NCBI RefSeq assembly: GCF_022581195.2 | Contig: NC_061466.1 | Span: forward strand, 11,284,001-11,348,000 | Direction of reading: 5' to 3' | Length of the DNA stretch: 64,000 nt | Origin: Helicoverpa zea | Lineage: Eukaryota > Arthropoda > Insecta > Lepidoptera > Noctuidae | Part shown: positions 11,882 through 23,898 of the stretch, in pieces | Position numbering within the stretch: the stretch's first letter is position 1 | Layout of the letters: each line of letters begins with the position of its first letter | Translations under genes and position numbers: made by a program | The notes under the pieces: generated by a model | What the model saw: the letters and a program-made list of their open reading frames with translations, nothing else | Database searches by the model: none | Told to the model about the DNA's origin: nothing

Positions 11882-13139
11882 GTTTATTAGTAAAAAAATA
11901 TACTTATGTAATTTTTTTTAATCTTAAAAATCAATATAAAATACAAAAATATTAACATTATTCCTTAAAATGATAGAATTACGATACAAATTCATTGTCC
12001 CTTTTCACAAATTCCACGGACAGTTTTTCTGAGGGCATAAGGAGTAATCCATTCTTCTCCACTTGACATTCGGTTGGTTTCGGAGTGTTGGGCAGTACTC
12101 TCACTTCGTATTTCAGTATGATTTCTGCTAGACCCAGGCGAAGGGTCTGGTAGGCAAAACGCGTTACGCTTCAATTTGCTTATATAAGCGAGGGTTGCTA
12201 AAGGCTCACTAAAAGAGGGTGGGTTCGTATACAGTTCTTCCCTAGCCAAAAAGTCCCAGTATTTCTTCTTGTTGTGGTGTTACCTTATTTTTTTTCTGTG
12301 AGATTGAATTAAATGAAATTGCCAGAATAGTTTAATCAAGGGCACGTTTCTATTGAGCTGTCTTACTACTGATTTTTCTGATGTCTGCTCTATACCATAA
12401 AATTTCTAACTTCCACTAACCTATACAATTTCTAGGTCCTTCTCCAAACGGCATATACGAGTAAGGAGTGATGTTCCTCTCATTATCTGGCAGGAACCTG
12501 TCAGGGTTGTACACCTCTGGCTCCGGGAAGTACTGAGGGTCCATCTGCATGCTGACCCCGTTCACGTAGACCGTGGTGCCAGCAGAGATCGTCAGGTTGT
12601 CATCGATTTTGTAGTCTTTGGAAGATATGCGGTCCAGCCAGCCCATTGGAGGGTAGATTCTTAGGGTTTCTGTAAGACAACGAATGGTCTTATCCATACC
12701 TACTATCTTGTCTAAACCTATATGTTATGCGATGCAAGCATCATTTATGGAAGATCCAAAATAAATGACTTTGTTTATTATATCCTTCGTAAGCAATTTC
12801 AGTGGCATACCGAGGGAAAAGTAAAAAAAAACCCTCGGATCTGAGCCCAAATAGAAACAGAATTTTACTTTACTAGATATCTTGTAGCAACTTCAACGTC
12901 TCCAGGTAGTTGTCATACTTTTTACAAAAGAGTTATTTTTACAGAATAATGGTATTTGCAATCTTACCTTTTATGACACAGTCGAGGTAGGGAATTTCGG
13001 ACACGATGGCTGAATCAAAGTTGCGGCCTCCAATCTTTCTTTTTGTCTCTAAAACCTCTTGATAAAGTTTTTCCTGAAAATATAATAAAAACTATGCTGA
13101 ATATACTCGATTGTAGCATCTTCTAAGCTAAACTAATAA

Positions 13140-13325
13140 TCCCTTGCTGAGGCTGGTTGTCAGAGCCCCTGGCATCTGACTGACCAATAACGACTGTCAA
13201 ACATGTTCAGATGTCAGCTGAGTCCCATCAATTTAACATACCTTCGGAATCCAGAAGGAACTCGTGATGAAAAGATAGTCACCCATCCACGGACCGACCG
13301 TGCTAAGCGTTGCTTAACCTTAGGA
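13140..13325 (-). repeat. Dispersed repeat in intron 6 of copy 2
   Basis: Contains gtcacccatccacggaccga then ccgtgctaagcgttgcttaa, a unit common in moth genomes. A diverged copy is at 30640-30715. It is absent from intron 6 of copy 1. Confidence 0.5.
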
Positions 13326-14869
13326 AAGAGTTCCTGATTATACTAGTACCTGGCACTGCGGGTTCCAAGCGAGCTCATAGATAGTCCAGGATAATGCTCC
13401 ACCTGAAGTTTCAAAGCCTCCAAGAAGGAAGATAGCTGCTTGCGCCAGAAGTAAGTCCTCAGTAATTTCTATAAAGAACATGATGAAGCATGTTCAGTGG
13501 GTTTAAGAATAATAATAGTATTAAAAAAATGAGAATTTCATGATTTAATGACGATGGCAAACCAAATGAAAGACACTATTATTCCATAGCTAAATTATGC
13601 TTAAGATACCTTCATCCTCTTTAGCAGCTTCTTGCTTGATCTTCAGCAGAGCATCCAGCAGGTCCCTGGCATCTTTGACCTCCTTCTCATAGCCCCCCCT
13701 CTGAGCGATAACACTACGGAATATTTTCCGCAGTACCTCTACCGTGTCTTTAGGGAAAAACGAAAATCTGGAAAGAACATAAAGGGTTTATGATAAAAGA
13801 CAAACAAAAACAATAATTTTGCCATACGCTTTTTGCTAAAGTTAGCGGGGAAAGAGTATGATTTATTAGTAGAAGGATAATCCCACTAACCTAAATATAT
13901 CAACTAGTTCAGGGAAGAAGAATATGCTAGACCAGGACAGTCCTCTATGAAGGTCAAAGCTTCCGAATTCCCTGGTGACCTTCCTCATAATGCTATCTCC
14001 ATCGATCAGTGAGTTGCTTGTCACACCAAACGCTGATTCCCCAATAACGTCTGTTGTATAATCCGTGAATACTTTCTGTAAAGAATATTTATGTGGTTAA
14101 CATTCTATTTGGAATGATATGTTACTTTCAGACCAGGAACAAAATACTCACCCTTAGGTCCATTGGTTCAGATTTCTGGATTTCTATGTCAATACGGTTC
14201 AGGAGATTATTGGCCTTGCTGACCGTGATGCCGTTGAGACTCCTCAACTTGGCAGCCGTAAACACGGATGTCAGACGTCGCCTCAACGAACTCCATAGTG
14301 GATCCTGCCAGAAAAATTACATGGGGTATTTAATAAGCTTGTTTCTTTGTTCGAATTGGTATAGCTAATTAACCCATTCTTAATTAGAGAACGCCGATTT
14401 CAAATAATGTATCTAGCAGAAAAATCAAATGGTGCAACAATTATTTATTGGTGCTTTTTGGAATTTATGTCATTATCCTCTTATCCGACGTAGGCATATG
14501 AATATATACTTCTGTTTGAATAGTTTTTGTAGAACGTTAATTTCAAAATTGTTGCCAAAATAACATTTGCATGCTTGTAATTTCATAATTATTAAAAAGT
14601 TTTTTGCTGTGTATAAAAAGATAATATTATTCTGGTCCTAATTGCAATATAATTCTGATTTGATGACCCCTTAGATTATATATCGCCGATGTCACATTTT
14701 TTGCATGCGAAACAATGTACCTAATGATCCTTATTTAAATCATTCTTTAAGAATGTTCTAGAGATACAGTTTTCGTCAAAATGTCATTGCTTACTTCGAC
14801 TGCACGATATTCAAAAATGGCAAATCACTACTACTTTATCACTGGAGGGCAAAGTCCTTTGACACGAAC

Positions 14870-14945
14870 TGTACCCCAATTACATAATGTGTTGAGGTCG
14901 GCTTCCAGTCTAACTGCATGCAGCTGAGTACCTACCACTGTTTTA
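14870..14945 (-). repeat. Dispersed SINE-like repeat, intron 2 of copy 2
   Basis: Contains gaggtcggcttccagtctaa and cagctgagtacc, the reverse of the unit at 28319-28445. Confidence 0.5.
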
Positions 14946-15311
14946 CACTGTTTTACTACTCAATCCAGTTACTCGTTCAACCCAATACCTTGGTAAGACT
15001 GGTGTTTTACTGGTACTTACGTTAACGGTGAAAATATTAAGTGCTCCAATGGGGTCAGTCTTGCCGGAGCTGAGGAACCGGTTCCTGAAGACATCAGCGT
15101 CTTTGACGAGCACTCTCTTGGCGATGTCGGGGCTGTTGATGACCAGCGCCGGACGCCAGAACAGCCAGATGCCCACGTAGGGCGCCGCGAAGTCCTTGTA
15201 TAGTTTGCGCATCCATCGCGACTGGGGAAGTGTGCAAAGTTAAATATTGTGGAATAATCTATTTGATTGTCTGAAAAAATATTTATGGAACAAAAGCGTA
15301 ATTGTTGACTA

Positions 15312-15445
15312 ACGGCCAGTTTCTTCATCAAAAGTAAAAGTTAAAGTAATGTCTAAAGTAAAAGTAACGGTCAAATTCGTTTTTCAAGGCTAAAGTGTCA
15401 GCAAAACTAATAGAAAAATTGAATTTGACCGTTACTTTTACTAGA
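15312..15445 (+). mobile_element. Truncated copy of the TA-flanked palindromic MITE
   Basis: It starts after TA with acggccagtttcttcatcaa and shares the internal sequence aaagtaacggtcaaattc with the complete element at 30387-30569. The right terminal inverted repeat is missing. It lies in intron 1 of P450 copy 2 and is not in copy 1. Confidence 0.65.
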
Positions 15446-16268
15446 TTGAACGACGTATATGCAATATGCATATAGGGATTGATTTCGAAATTCCAAGTTA
15501 ATCCGGAGTGTACTACACCACGATGCAACAGTGTGATTCAAATATAAAACGCGCAAAAGACCATACACATAGATACTAACGTTTTAAAATGTATGTCAAG
15601 ATGTCGATTACTATTCCGATAGGTTAATCAGTATTCCACACTCATTACTGCACCTTTATAAAACATAATTATGTATAGACCTGTATACAGAGTATATACC
15701 TAGATAAATTAAATTAAGAGCAATTGAGTTATGGACTTGTGGAACTTTGCATTACGTTTGCAGTGTCCTATAGGGAGTACAAATCAAATTAGCTTTAAGC
15801 CATTATATGTGACACCTAAAAAACTACGAGTTTGAAAGAATGCTTGAATATTTGTTTGTTTGTGACGCTCTCACGCAAAAATCACAGAATGAATGTACGG
15901 TTTGCTAAATTTAGAATACAACTCTGAATTAAGCTAGTGTTTGTAAAAATACTCGTAGACTTTCTATACTTTGTGTGACGAAATATTCCCAGATAAAACA
16001 GAAAGTACATTAATATCGCTGAGGTGTTTTTCCAAACAAACAACGTTGTTTACATTAGTTTTATTTTTAAAAGAAACAACACAAATAATTGGTTTTATAT
16101 CAAAATATTCAGTCGGTAAGGTTCGGGTCGTGCGAACAAACTCACTTGTTTTTATACGGAGTATCACGAAAATACTGCGCCGTAGATATTTTGTAAAAAT
16201 AACAGAGCAGAAAGTTTTTGCTAAAAATAGTAGTTTTACCCCGGGGTACCGCGGTGTTATTTGAATTT

Positions 16269-17388
16269 GGGTATGATTTAAGCTGTCACCAATTTAATTA
16301 ATTTTGTGTTTCTTAAATAATAAGGTTTGCCCTCAAAATAGTAGATTTGTCACCAAAATGTAGTCACCAAACAATATAAAATCAATTCCACAATAAATTA
16401 CCGAAAATCATGGAGATATGGGGTCAAGTACCAAATAAATGGTTTTGTATGTATTATAATAGGTTTGTCCTAATAGTATTTAAGCAAACTAATTTAAAGA
16501 GATCACCAATAAATCATATATTATATCACTAGAAAATTTCATGAAGGTCTAAAAATGTAGGGTGGTCGTCATCATCCTTTCAACCAAAAGAGTCTACTAC
16601 TTAACTGGCCATGTGCCTCTCCCAAGGGTCTTAATTTCCATAGGTAGTATAAATATATTCAAATTAAATTTCTAGCTGAAATCAATATTTATTGTTAAAA
16701 ATAACAATCACTGAATAATCAGCGCTGGTTTTGAAGGATTTTGAAGGGCGCCCCCTTTTTCTTTTCTGGCCGATAAGTAAATTTTTTTCCTCTGGTGGGG
16801 GGTTGGCCAGCTTTAAGCGTATGGCTAATCCGATAATATGCTTGCACATAATAATTTTTCACATCGCGCATCGTATGATCGTACCTACAACCAACCTACA
16901 ACCCATTAGTTGAGGCCCGAAAGCGCGCCAATTTGTCTCCCTTCCCTTCCTCTTCCCTTTGAACATATTTTCATTAATAATCATAAACTGATGTATTAAA
17001 TTGGTAACGAATACATTATTTTAATAACTGAACGAAATAAAATGTAACTACTGTATTGGTGACAAAATAACAAATAAAAAGGAGTCGCAGTCAGGGATCG
17101 ATTAATCGATTTATTTGGTGACAGATCTACCATTTTGAACACCAAGCTATTATTTAAGTAATAAAACTATTATTATAAGAACGAAGTTTATATTCATGTA
17201 ATGCACTACAATTTTATTGGTAATCCATCTCATATTTTACACATTATATTAACAATAATTTGGTAATTCATACCTGGGAACACTCTTTGTTTTCTGAGAA
17301 CGAAAATATTTCGTGGCGATAGATCTATTTATTAGGTGATACAACTTGATGACAGATATAAATTTTGGTGACAAAAAATATAGTTCCC
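16269..17388. mobile_element. 1.1-kb non-autonomous DNA transposon, 9-bp target duplication, intron 1 of copy 2
   Basis: The ends are imperfect inverted repeats: GGGTATGATTTAAGCTGTCACC (split 10+12) on the left and, reversed, GGGAACTATATTTTTTGTCACC (split 10+12) on the right. TTTGAATTT is duplicated at 16260-16268 and 17389-17397. Copy 1 has the uninterrupted site (single TTTGAATTT, reverse strand near 3150), so the insertion is precise and later than the gene duplication. GTCACCA or TGGTGAC motifs recur towards both ends (about 16337, 16353, 17058, 17118, 17365). No transposase ORF. Nine-bp duplications are typical of Mutator-like elements, but the family is not settled. Confidence 0.8.
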
Positions 17389-17972
17389 TTTGAATTTTAT
17401 TTTCACTGCTTCAGTTTTTGGAATTTTCGAAGAAAAACTCGTTTGTGGATCTTTTATTTCGCTTATGATTATTGCGGTGAAAACTTTTAGAATTCATAAA
17501 CCGGCGTAACTTGTAAAATGCTGACGAATTTTATTGGTTTAATATTTATTTTTGACACTACTATTACAAAGTTTTATGTTTTAATTTTCGGTATACTTAA
17601 TTGCATACGTAGGGTGCATTTTAGCAACCCCATGTTTATTATAATCAAGATCGGCTAGAATCATTTCTTCCGTTAGCGATTTAATTGGTTATATGTTTAA
17701 ATCACATATGTTTTAAAAGGACTGGAAATTCGTTTCTATTATTTTTTAATAAAGATTGTTTAAAAAAAAATACACTAAAATGCTACTCACAGGATTTTCC
17801 CTCTGCAGAAAGGTGAGGCTCCCCCAAACAGGATGGGGAGGGTAGTGAGGAACTCCCCTCTCAAGCCAGTACCTTCTAACCCTCCTCCATTTAGTGACCA
17901 GCCACACACTGAGGCAAGCGATCACTATTAACACTAGTATTACAATCATGATCAGTACTGACACTGTGTTAC

Positions 17973-18009
17973 ACTGAGATGAATGCTCATGGGCAGTTAA
18001 GTATATATA
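17973..18009 (-). promoter_or_regulatory. TATA box and initiator of P450 copy 2
   Basis: TATATATA (18002-18009) and TCAGT (17973-17977) on the minus strand keep the spacing of copy 1. The start ATG is at 17949. The core promoter is intact although the gene's last exon is damaged. Confidence 0.7.
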
Positions 18010-18671
18010 CTAGTATAACTTCTTTATCATTGCGCCGATAACTGAATGCAGAATATAATGCTCATTAGCTATTATTAGTTAGGGATTTGTTACTGTGTGT
18101 GTAAAGAAGGAGCTTGCAAGAGACTTTTGTCTGCGTTGATTTTGGATTTTCTTAGTCACAGGTCACTCAAGTCGACATTCTTACTGCCCCGATAAAAATG
18201 ACGACACGGGTTGAGTTGCAGCTTTATTAAAGAAACGCCCAGTCGTTAGTAATTAAATATAACAATAACAAAAACCTATCGGAACCCCGATTATGGTCAC
18301 TGTTGTTAGTTCGAAAGCTCTCGAAACGCTATTTGAATGAAATTGTTTGGTCTACAACTTGTACTTTTAGGATGTTGTAATTTGTCAGCATATTTGTTGC
18401 CTTTTATCTACGTGTTAAATACTCCGTCATTTACTATTTTTTTTTAATTATCTGTTGTCGGACTCATAACACAAACTATAAATAGCTGACCTTGAAACTA
18501 ACCGACTTACCGACCGTGTGTAAAAGATGTCTTATTTATTTATTCATATAAATAACAGATATTATTATGAAGTGCCCTAGAAATATAACAAATGTAGATA
18601 AAGTCACGTGTATATTGAATTAATATTTCAGATAGAACAGGTTAGCACTAAGACCACTGATCATTTAGGTA

Positions 18672-18790
18672 CTTACACCAATTTATTTATTTATTTATTT
18701 AGAATACTTTTTGCACATTGTACAACGGCGGACTTAACGCCTTAGGCGTTCTCTGCCAGTCTACCTTAGGGTGACTCATCTGTTTTAATA
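18672..18790 (-). repeat. Retroposon tail fragment
   Basis: (TTTA)n followed by gtacaacggcggacttaacg and ccttaggcgttctctgccag, a lepidopteran LINE tail type. A related fragment occurs at 25823-25935. Confidence 0.5.
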
Positions 18791-19194
18791 CTGAAATTTC
18801 AATTCTGGCTCTCCAAAACTCAGCCAAGACTGCAGTACAGCTACACCAATTACATTAAAATTCAACTTTAATAATATTATAGTCAGCCACGACGGCGTCC
18901 GTTTTCAAAGAAAATAAGTGAATTGTGCGGGTTGCCAATGAGTAAATTTAAGAGGTCCCTCAGAAATTGGCTTATTGATAAATGTTTTTATACAGTCAAA
19001 GAGTACCTAGAGGAGAAAGAGTTTTAATGTAAAATGATTGTAGGTACTTTTTTAGCTATAAGATTATAGAACTTTAAATATTTGCATGACTAATTATAAG
19101 TCGAATATAGTGAGACCATATTTTTTTTATTGTATCGACCATCATATTGTACCTATATTCTGGCAAATAAATAAATTTCATTTCATTTCATTTG

Positions 19195-19312
19195 CCCAAA
19201 GAACAGATGCACTCTATTTTCTCACTCTCATCAGCCCGATGGCAATGCAACACGACCGTGGAAGAGATCAGGCTCAGGAACGACAGGCTTAACCTGTTCT
19301 CCAAAGCATAGA
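19195..19312 (+). repeat. Lepidopteran dispersed repeat
   Basis: Contains cagcccgatggcaatgcaac and gaagagatcaggctcaggaa, matching a repeat type common in moths (from memory). It is preceded by an ATTTC microsatellite. Confidence 0.5.
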
Positions 19313-19897
19313 ACATTCAGTTATAGGCGCTATATAAATCTACCTACGAAGTACGATAAAATTCCATACATATATCGGACAGAAAACCGATTGAGAACAT
19401 CGATATGGCGCTTAGAGTTCGTCCCCGGACACCAGTTCCGAAGGCTTTGTTCACACCTCTCAACTAACTTAGAGGATTTTTGTCTAAAGCCCTTTGTGAC
19501 AATACTTGTAAACCCTTTTGTGTCGACTATAAAGAAGTTGTGTTCGCACGTAAGTTTGTTTTTTTGTAGAGATAATGTTTTGAAATAGTGAAAAGGAATA
19601 AGTATGAAGAATCATTTTTCTTTTTGCTACGAAGGACTTAAAGGTCCTATGCGTTTTGTATAGTCTAACTTTGAGGGGAGGGAACATAAAATCATTTCAT
19701 GATGTTTTTATCATCAGCGGCATCCAAAGCAATTTATCATCATCAATATATATCTTCCGAACGTGAATAAAGGCCGCCGTTTGTACAGAGAAATCGTTGC
19801 CGTAGATCACACACACACCTTTGGTATAAGGTACAATAGTTATTTGTTATACAAGAGTGCAAAGTTGCTTTTTAACCGCGGGCTCAATTTTGATGAC

Positions 19898-20057
19898 CGA
19901 GCAAGCGAAGGATTCTAAAATTGAAACACTCGCTACGCTCGTGTGTCGGGATTCTAAAATTGAAACACGAGCGTAGCGAGTGTTTCAATTTTAGAATCCT
20001 TCGCTTGGCTCGCTACGCTCGTGTTTCAATAATTAGAATCCTGAGCGATAGCGAGGG
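19898..20057. repeat. Inverted repeats of a CGCTACGCTCGTG motif
   Basis: Left arm 19898-19943 and right arm 19966-20011 are near-perfect reverse complements (46 bp), and a further partial unit follows to about 20040. Within it, 19951-19997 is itself a palindrome with 18-bp arms ending attctaaaattgaaacac. Related GAGCG-AGCGAAGCGAG sequence occurs near 32760. Confidence 0.75.
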
Positions 20058-22734
20058 AATCAAAAGAGCACAAGGTGAAAAATCTTTGCACTCGAGTGCA
20101 ACACGTAACTTTTCATCCCACCTCATCGAGGAAATTACTAAATGCAAAAAAACAAAATGGCGCGCACATACGAGTATCAAATTAAAAAGATGTACCTATT
20201 AAAGTTAACATATTTGAAAACTCACTTTAAAAATGAAACGACGTTAAAAATCTGTGTAAAAACAATAATAAAAAATACTTAATTAATTAAGCAGTATTTT
20301 ATTTATTTAATATGTATTTGTTTGAAAAGTCTTATCAACATTGTCACAAATGGAGTATTGCACACGATGTTCTAAATTCAAATCACTTTGCCGCTCTAGA
20401 GGATAAAAACGACTTTTGCGCTCAGATATCAAAGGGTAAAATTACTCTTTCCGAGATGGTGGGATGAAAATATTATTGTTAAGCTGACAGCTGACCTGTA
20501 CGAAAAGGACTACTGAGGCAAAGTTTCACCATGATGTTCTCAGCCCTTGCCACACAAATGGTTACAGTCCAAGTTCAAAACTGAAAATTCATACTCACAC
20601 AAAAATCCATTTACAATGTACTCTGTAAAACTTATAATACACGCCTTCATACGGTTATAGTACTATTCAAACAGAGAAATGTCGAAACATACGTCACAGA
20701 AACTGTATGTCAACACAAACAGCTAGGTAATTCTCGTTGAAACAGGTAGTTTACTAGCCACGTGCCGCGGTTGCGCCCGGGGCTTCAGCACCTATATTTG
20801 GAACAAACAACACAAGGCAGGAACCTGTACTTAGGTACCTAGCTAGGTGTTTATGTAACAGGTAATCAGAAGAGGTGGTTATTCTCGGTAGTAGTTGGTT
20901 TGAACTGGTTTCTACTTAGCTGGGAAGTTATGTGGATAGCAGTTATCATGGAGTAAAATTGTGATGCAAAGGAATACTTACTTAAAGATCATTCTGTGAG
21001 GAAGGAAACATGCATATGGGATAAAGAAAAAGAGGGCCAAAAAACGCTGAAAAGATTGTATAATTATCACACATTTTTTTTGTGAAACCTTAATAAATAA
21101 AAAAATTCCTAATAATTCTAAGCTCGATGCTCCTAATACGCATTGTTTTCAAAATGACTGTTCTTCCTCTTGCTATATTATTCTTTATCTATTTTGCATA
21201 GGTACTACTCTACTACTCTGCATTAATAAGTTCAGTAAAAAAGTGTGAGTAAAAAGAGAATAGAAAAAAATGAAACAATAAATCATAACGATGGTGTATG
21301 GGCCGAAGGGGCACGTAAGGTCGCCGCATAAGAACGTTAATTTATTTTCTGACTGTACCTACGGCGGGAATATGAAAATTTCTTCCATAGGGACTTCTTG
21401 CAGACGAGCGGTTGTAGTATTTTGAAAATCTCAGTTTTTAAGTCTACTACCCTGGACAGAAGAGAAAATGTATTCTTAATTTCTTTCACATTCAGGCTTC
21501 AATATTGCCTTATGAACAGCTAGGCTATGGCAATAGGAGTTTCCCTGCAATATCAAAGTTTTTTTTTTAATTTAAATGGACGTACAGGTGCTTATAAAAG
21601 TCAAAAGCTAGGTTCAAGCAAGATTCCAAAGACTTAGTACCATGTTCCAAAAAAAAGGCAGGAAAACTCTATTAAATAAAATTTCTATTTGATGCACAGT
21701 TCTCATTCCTTCTATACATTTATACATCACGCTCTAGTATCCCAAGATGGTCATAAGGCCATTTACCATTTCTATTCTTATTTCAACCGTTTCACCCGCT
21801 CGTCTGCCCAGCCCTTACCCAACTGGTCCAGTTTAATTGGAACACAGTAATTTATCGTGGGATCTCTGTTATCCGATTACGGACCTATCGAAATTGTATT
21901 TGAACGAGGGAATTAATTTAACTATGCACATACGATCTCTGGCTACGGTGGCTGGTGGCTCGTGGCTCGTGGCTGGTGGCTGATTGGGTTCCTTGTCTGT
22001 TTAAGCTTGCATTTGCATTATTAATTATTATCTTGGAACTATCTCCTTGTGTTGAGAGAGCATATTTAATCATGTAAAGACAAGATATGAAATCATTTAT
22101 TTGTAGCTTGGGTTTTGATTTGAAAGTGAATTCATCCGGATCAGGTAAAATATAAAAAAAAATCTTTATTCCTAAAGGCTTAGACCGTACTGAAACTATG
22201 GTCTTTCCTTAACCATTGAAAGATAAACAAAAATTCATACTAACTATAGCCCGCAAGATACTCGCAACTCCATTGGTGTTACATGTATCCATGGGTGACG
22301 ATATTCAAGTAACGTAGTAGGGAAGAAGAAAGAAAAACTCTTACCACTCTACATGTACTCAGAGTGATCAAAATAAACCCAAAAACACTATAAAACAAAA
22401 CACCACACGTAAAATCAAAACAGACTCCCAGTTGGGTGCCAGTTTTTCATCCAGGTGAGTTACGATAACTAACTCAAACAGGCCAGGGGCGGCAAACAGT
22501 GGGCCGCTTGTTTTGTTTCACTTTGTGATGACGACTAACGCTGTTAGCTCTTCATTTGTTTGTTCTAGCCTTTTCTCTAGGGCTGGGAAGAATTGGCAGG
22601 TGTGAGAAAGTCAATGTTTTGAAAAGTGATGTAAAGATTTATTTTAATTCGTCGATTGAAATAGTGTGCGGAAAACAAAGAAGAATGTTTCCTATTTATT
22701 CCAAGGTTATATTTAACAGTATTATACTTAGACG

Positions 22735-23085
22735 TAGATCATCAGTCCAACGGTCTATAGGTCTGCCTCTAGCTCTCTTGCCTGTTGGACCTTTCCATAT
22801 TGTGACGAGTTTCGTCCATCGTTCACCCTTCGTTCGTATCATGTGGCCAGCCCATTTCCACTTCAACCGCATTGCATGCGTTACCGCATTTATAACTTTG
22901 GTTTTGCGCCTTATAACGCTGCTTCTTTGTTTATCTTTGAGCTTTAGGCCTAGAATGCTTCTCTCCATAGAGCGCTGGCATGTGCGTATTTTTGTTTTCG
23001 TGTATTTATTGTAGATCCAGGTCTGTGCTCCGTATGTCAGGCATGGTAGTATACATGAGTCCATGACTTTTTTCTTAAGATATAA
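22735..23085 (-). pseudogene. LINE reverse-transcriptase C-terminal fragment
   Basis: Part of the chimeric insertion. It encodes about 110 aa of the region after the RT domain, with CLTYGAQTW, MERSILG and LKWKWAGH motifs typical of RTE/CR1-type endonuclease-RT elements of insects. The element ends near GGACTGATGATCTA. It is 5'-truncated and has no function of its own. Confidence 0.75.
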
Positions 23086-23164
23086 TGGAAGTTTTTTTTT
23101 TTTTTTTTTATATATTTTAAAATACTTATGTAATAGGATTAAGTCAAGGAAACAAATAAAGGCT

Positions 23165-23898
23165 TATTATTATTATTATAAATGTATGTCTCTTCCAGAC
23201 CTCGGGACTACAGAGTCCCGGATTTTTGGGAGGCGAACGTGGGGCCGAAGCCAACACGCTGAAGCCCTTTTGAGACAACTTTAATGAAATGGTGACACAA
23301 AACCGACGATTATCCCTGTATACACTATAGAAATGTACCCAAGGACAATCCCCGGTCATGTGCTAAACTATTGCTAACTATGGATGAAAACTACTTGGGC
23401 TATTGTGATGGGATGCTAATGGACTAGGAATGGGGAAACTACGGGAACTATGGCACCTGCCGATGACAATGTATTAAATACATGTTAAAATGGCAGGTGG
23501 AGACTCGCCAACTCACTTACTGGGCCCCCGGGAATCAGTCGCTAAATCGCAACAAGGGGGCAACAGGGACATGAGCGGCTGAGAAGGGTGAGGATACCTC
23601 GGCGGACTTTAAACGCAGATCACGCGCTCCCTGTGGGTCCAGCATCACCGGCCCACTCGCCACTTACCACGAGGCACCTACCCTCCGAGCAGGACTAACC
23701 TTGCTCTAGCGACTCCACTCTGACCGGCCGATGAAGGCAAGCCAAGAGGCGGGAGACCTATCCCCCGTCATGCTTCACTCCGGCAAGCCGGAGATGGGGG
23801 ACAGTATACTCTCCCTGGAGCACTCGGATATATAGCCCCGCGGGGTCGCTACTCCCCGTCATCCGCCTCAGATGCCCTGCGGGGCTTATTATTATTAT
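23165..23898 (-). repeat. GC-rich ~700-bp repeat flanked by (TAA)n tracts
   Basis: The tracts are at 23165-23181 and 23885-23899. Between them is GC-rich sequence with no clear ORF and several local hairpins (cggcaagccgg, ccccgcgggg). It is unlike the flanking DNA. Non-LTR elements of the R4/Dong type insert into TAA repeats, so a non-autonomous relative is possible. No coding part supports this directly. Confidence 0.45.

Larger units (their letters stand above)
11979..17949 (-). pseudogene. Cytochrome P450 copy 2, last exon cannot be spliced in frame
   Basis: Paralogue of the gene at 2585-8972. Exons 1-8 are open with good splice sites: 17791-17949, 15021-15221, 14152-14304, 13891-14075, 13610-13767, 13350-13468, 12968-13073, 12421-12669. 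Each exon has exactly the length of its partner. Motifs are present: GGFETS, ETLR, PDRF and FGEGPRNCI. The exon 9 frame survives at 11979-12164 and ends in the same DNEFVS. However, its start is changed (the ATG after the junction is ACG) and the preceding AG acceptor is gone, because the 3' part of intron 8 is deleted. In the P450 frame a TGA stands four codons upstream, with no AG in the right phase between. AGs further up give stops or a shifted tail. Any product would lose the region after the heme cysteine. Recent decay is likely; a truncated or novel C-terminus is possible. Confidence 0.8.
11882..18155 (-). repeat. Right arm of inverted gene-length duplication
   Basis: Reverse-orientation partner of 2370-9062, from the AATAAA signal (11883-11888) to about 150 bp upstream of the TATA box. 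Intron 1 carries a 1.1-kb transposon absent from the left arm and lacks both insertions found there. Confidence 0.85.
18156..22719. other. Intergenic region rich in repeats, no gene seen
   Basis: AT-rich, with repeat fragments listed separately. ORFs here are short and lack recognisable protein features. A GGCTGGTGGCTCGTGGCT-type microsatellite lies at about 21945-21982. Confidence 0.55.

Noticed and set aside
11992..12249. An 86-codon minus-strand ORF over exon 9 of P450 copy 2
   Set aside because: It is read in a different frame from the P450 tail; the true exon 9 frame runs 12164-11979.
22556..23014. 152-codon plus-strand ORF
   Set aside because: It is antisense to the LINE fragment that encodes recognisable RT C-terminal motifs on the minus strand.
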